Source: Acidobacteriota bacterium
Lineage (GTDB): Bacteria > Acidobacteriota > Terriglobia > Terriglobales > Acidobacteriaceae
DNA: 7,769 nucleotides
Direction of reading: 5' to 3'
Assembly (NCBI GenBank): GCA_021798235.1
Contig: JAJZMO010000236.1
Coordinates: 1 to 7,769, forward strand
Shown here: positions 6,435 through 7,769 of the stretch, in pieces
Numbering within the stretch: the stretch's first letter is position 1
Layout: each line of letters opens with the position of its first letter
Notes under the pieces: generated by a model
Told to the model about the DNA's origin: nothing
The model's input: the letters and a program-made list of their open reading frames with translations, nothing else
Databases searched by the model: none
Translations under genes and position numbers: made by a program

Positions 6435-6968
6435 GTGAAATCTTTTCTCTCTGGCCTGATCCTTGGCCTGCTGGCCTTGCCGCTGGCTGCTTGTTTCTAT
6501 CTTAAATTCGGAAATCCCCCCGTGGCGGTTGCTGATAAACCTTTTCCGTTTGAAAAGCAGATTGTGCATATTCCGCTGCATGCCCGCATTGCGCGTCAAA
6601 TGCCGAAGAGTGTGCCCATCCAGCCCACGAATGAAAACCTGCTGGCCGGGGCACAGCTCTACAGCGAGAACTGCGCCGGATGTCATGGCACCTATGCTTC
6701 GACCTCGACCTTTGGACAGCATTTGTATCCGTGGGCGCCGCAGTTGTTGCAGGTGCATGGGCCGCACCGTGTGGTCGGGGTCAGCGATGATCCGGCGGGG
6801 GCGACCTATTGGAAGATTGCCAATGGCATTCGCCTGACGGGAATGCCCTCCTTTAACCAGATGCTCTCCCCCACGCAAATGTGGCAGATCAGCGTATTGC
6901 TGGCCAATGCGGACAAGCCCATGCCCAAGCCGGTACAAGACCTGTTGACCAAGCCAATTACGTTTTAA
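6435..6968 (+). CDS. Membrane-anchored mono-heme c-type cytochrome
   Basis: The 177-residue product has an N-terminal hydrophobic segment (4-23), then a periplasmic linker and one cytochrome c domain. Heme attachment is CAGCH (80-84) within ENCAGCHGTY. The likely distal ligand is Met137 in the classic context YWKIANGIRLTGMPSF. The region thus resembles the cytochrome c class I / CytC-Cbb3-like fold, and the likely role is electron transfer in the periplasm. The segment LAAC (17-20) is a fair lipobox, but the hydrophobic run continues past Cys20 (FYLKFG), so it may simply be an uncleaved anchor. No oxidase subunit or dehydrogenase partner is visible nearby, so its redox partner is unknown. GTG is the start (strong AGGAGG upstream). 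It diverges from the beta-barrel gene, and its stop lies only 18 bases from the stop of the DUF481 gene on the other strand. Confidence 0.9.
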   Translation: MKSFLSGLILGLLALPLAACFYLKFGNPPVAVADKPFPFEKQIVHIPLHARIARQMPKSVPIQPTNENLLAGAQLYSENCAGCHGTYASTSTFGQHLYPWAPQLLQVHGPHRVVGVSDDPAGATYWKIANGIRLTGMPSFNQMLSPTQMWQISVLLANADKPMPKPVQDLLTKPITF

Positions 6969-6975
6969 GCAGACT

Positions 6976-7012
6976 CCGGGCTTGCCTTACGGCAGCGTGT
7001 AGGTCAGCCCGG
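6976..7012. terminator. Possible hairpin at the convergent cytochrome/DUF481 junction
   Basis: CCGGGCT (6976-6982) pairs with AGCCCGG (7006-7012), with an inner TGCC/GGCA stem (6983-6986, 6991-6994). It overlaps the end of the DUF481 coding region and has no U-tract on either strand. It is the only candidate stop signal in the 18-base gap, so termination here is uncertain. Confidence 0.3.
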
Positions 7013-7769
7013 TGTTCAGTTCCAGCGAGTTGGGCTGAAACCCTGTGGGTGGATTGTTCAGGTAGCTGTCAATGGCCTGCACGGAAAAGGCCAGCTTCTT
7101 GAAGATTGGCAGCGCCAGGCCACCGCTGGCGTTGGCCGAGTAGGCATTCATGTTGTTCCATTGCGGCGTGATGGAGGCAGCCTCAGTGAACGCGACACCG
7201 TGCGGAAATTTGTAGGTGTATGTGTTGCTGAAGGTGGAACCGATCAAATTTTGATTCGACGCGGCCACCTGGAATTGTTGTTTCGTGTAATTGGTGGTGC
7301 CGGAAAGATCCAACTCCTGCCGCGCGGATTTGATGGCCGTGAAGCCGAATCCGCCGCCATACATTTGTTGCAGGTCGAGTCCCTGGGCGTTGTTGTGGTC
7401 AAAGATGCTTTGGCCCAGCATATAAAAACGCGGCGAGAAGTATTGGTCCTGCTCGGCACTGGCGTGGAAGATGCTGGTCTCGACCGTGGGTGTGTTCGGC
7501 TGGGTGATCTTGCCATAGCTGTTGGAAAAGTTGAGCAGCGTGCGATAGCTGGGCCGCAACCATGCCGCTATGGGAATCGCGCGGCTCAGCGTGATGGCGC
7601 TGTTGTAGGTCTCCTCATTCTGTGTGGAGGTCACCGTGCTGGCGCCAGCCGTGATGGTACCATTCCAGCCGTGGAGGACGTTGGGCGAATGCTCCACCGC
7701 CGCCACATACGCGCTGGTGGGCGTCAGCACCGAAACATCCGCCCACGGTACGGTTTTGTCTCCGCTGGA
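6987..7769 (-). CDS. DUF481 (YdiY-like) outer-membrane barrel protein, N-terminal part outside window
   Basis: The frame stays open from the stop (TAA, 6987-6989) to the window edge, giving 260 visible residues; GTG 7730 is probably internal. The visible start, SSGDKTVPWADVSVLTP, looks like the end of the N-terminal sensor-like region seen in acidobacterial members, before the barrel. The barrel begins at LHGWNGTITAGAS and continues through ITLSRAIPIAAWLRPSYRTLLNFSNSYGKI, RFYMLGQSIFDHNNAQGLDLQQMYGGGFGFTAIKS (the strongest family-like stretch), TYTYKFPHGVAFTEAASITPQW and a final SLELNTGLTYTLP. DUF481 proteins are outer-membrane barrels of unknown function; E. coli YdiY is reported as acid-inducible. 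Four to five bulky Asn/Thr-rich strands give it the usual look of secreted barrels. It converges on the cytochrome gene. The rest of the gene, including the signal peptide, must lie beyond 7769. Confidence 0.78.
   Translation of the reverse strand, partial: SSGDKTVPWADVSVLTPTSAYVAAVEHSPNVLHGWNGTITAGASTVTSTQNEETYNSAITLSRAIPIAAWLRPSYRTLLNFSNSYGKITQPNTPTVETSIFHASAEQDQYFSPRFYMLGQSIFDHNNAQGLDLQQMYGGGFGFTAIKSARQELDLSGTTNYTKQQFQVAASNQNLIGSTFSNTYTYKFPHGVAFTEAASITPQWNNMNAYSANASGGLALPIFKKLAFSVQAIDSYLNNPPTGFQPNSLELNTGLTYTLP

Overview
The window looks like an ordinary chromosomal stretch of a Gram-negative, GC-rich (roughly 60%) bacterium. Several families look like those I know from Acidobacteriota, class Terriglobia: the DUF481 barrel, the 255-residue barrel, the small secreted DYGGH protein, and the LysM transglycosylase next to a lysine-rich protein. 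That placement is inference from recall, not a search. I see no transposase, phage gene, tRNA, rRNA or CRISPR array.

Layout: (1) 1-179, + strand, C-terminal end of a Skp/OmpH-like periplasmic chaperone, ending in a TPAT repeat. (2) 180-520, a 341-bp gap between two converging genes. It holds a strong terminator hairpin and then a cluster of DnaA-box-like 9-mers around an AT-rich core, which makes it a candidate replication origin or DnaA-binding locus. (3) 521-2323, - strand, the translation GTPase LepA (EF-4). (4) 2548-4371, + strand, an MltD-type lytic transglycosylase lipoprotein with LysM repeats and an Arg/Lys-rich tail. (5) 4445-4951, + strand, a two-part protein with an acidic N-terminus and a histone H1-like lysine-rich C-terminus. 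(6) 4952-5190, a structured intergenic region opening with a 13-bp perfect hairpin. (7) 5191-5478, + strand, a small secreted helical protein, then a perfect 19-bp bidirectional terminator. (8) 5545-6312, - strand, a predicted outer-membrane beta-barrel. (9) 6435-6968, + strand, divergent from (8), a membrane-anchored c-type cytochrome. (10) 6987-7769, - strand, a DUF481-type outer-membrane barrel cut off by the window edge.

The genes do not form one pathway. Most share a cell-envelope theme: chaperone for outer-membrane proteins, peptidoglycan hydrolase, two barrels, a secreted small protein and a periplasmic cytochrome. They are mostly single-gene units, separated by clear terminators or divergent and convergent junctions. 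The items most worth following up are the DnaA-box cluster in the convergent gap, the acid/base bipartite histone-like protein next to a transglycosylase with its own polycationic tail, and the hairpin-rich leader before the DYGGH protein.
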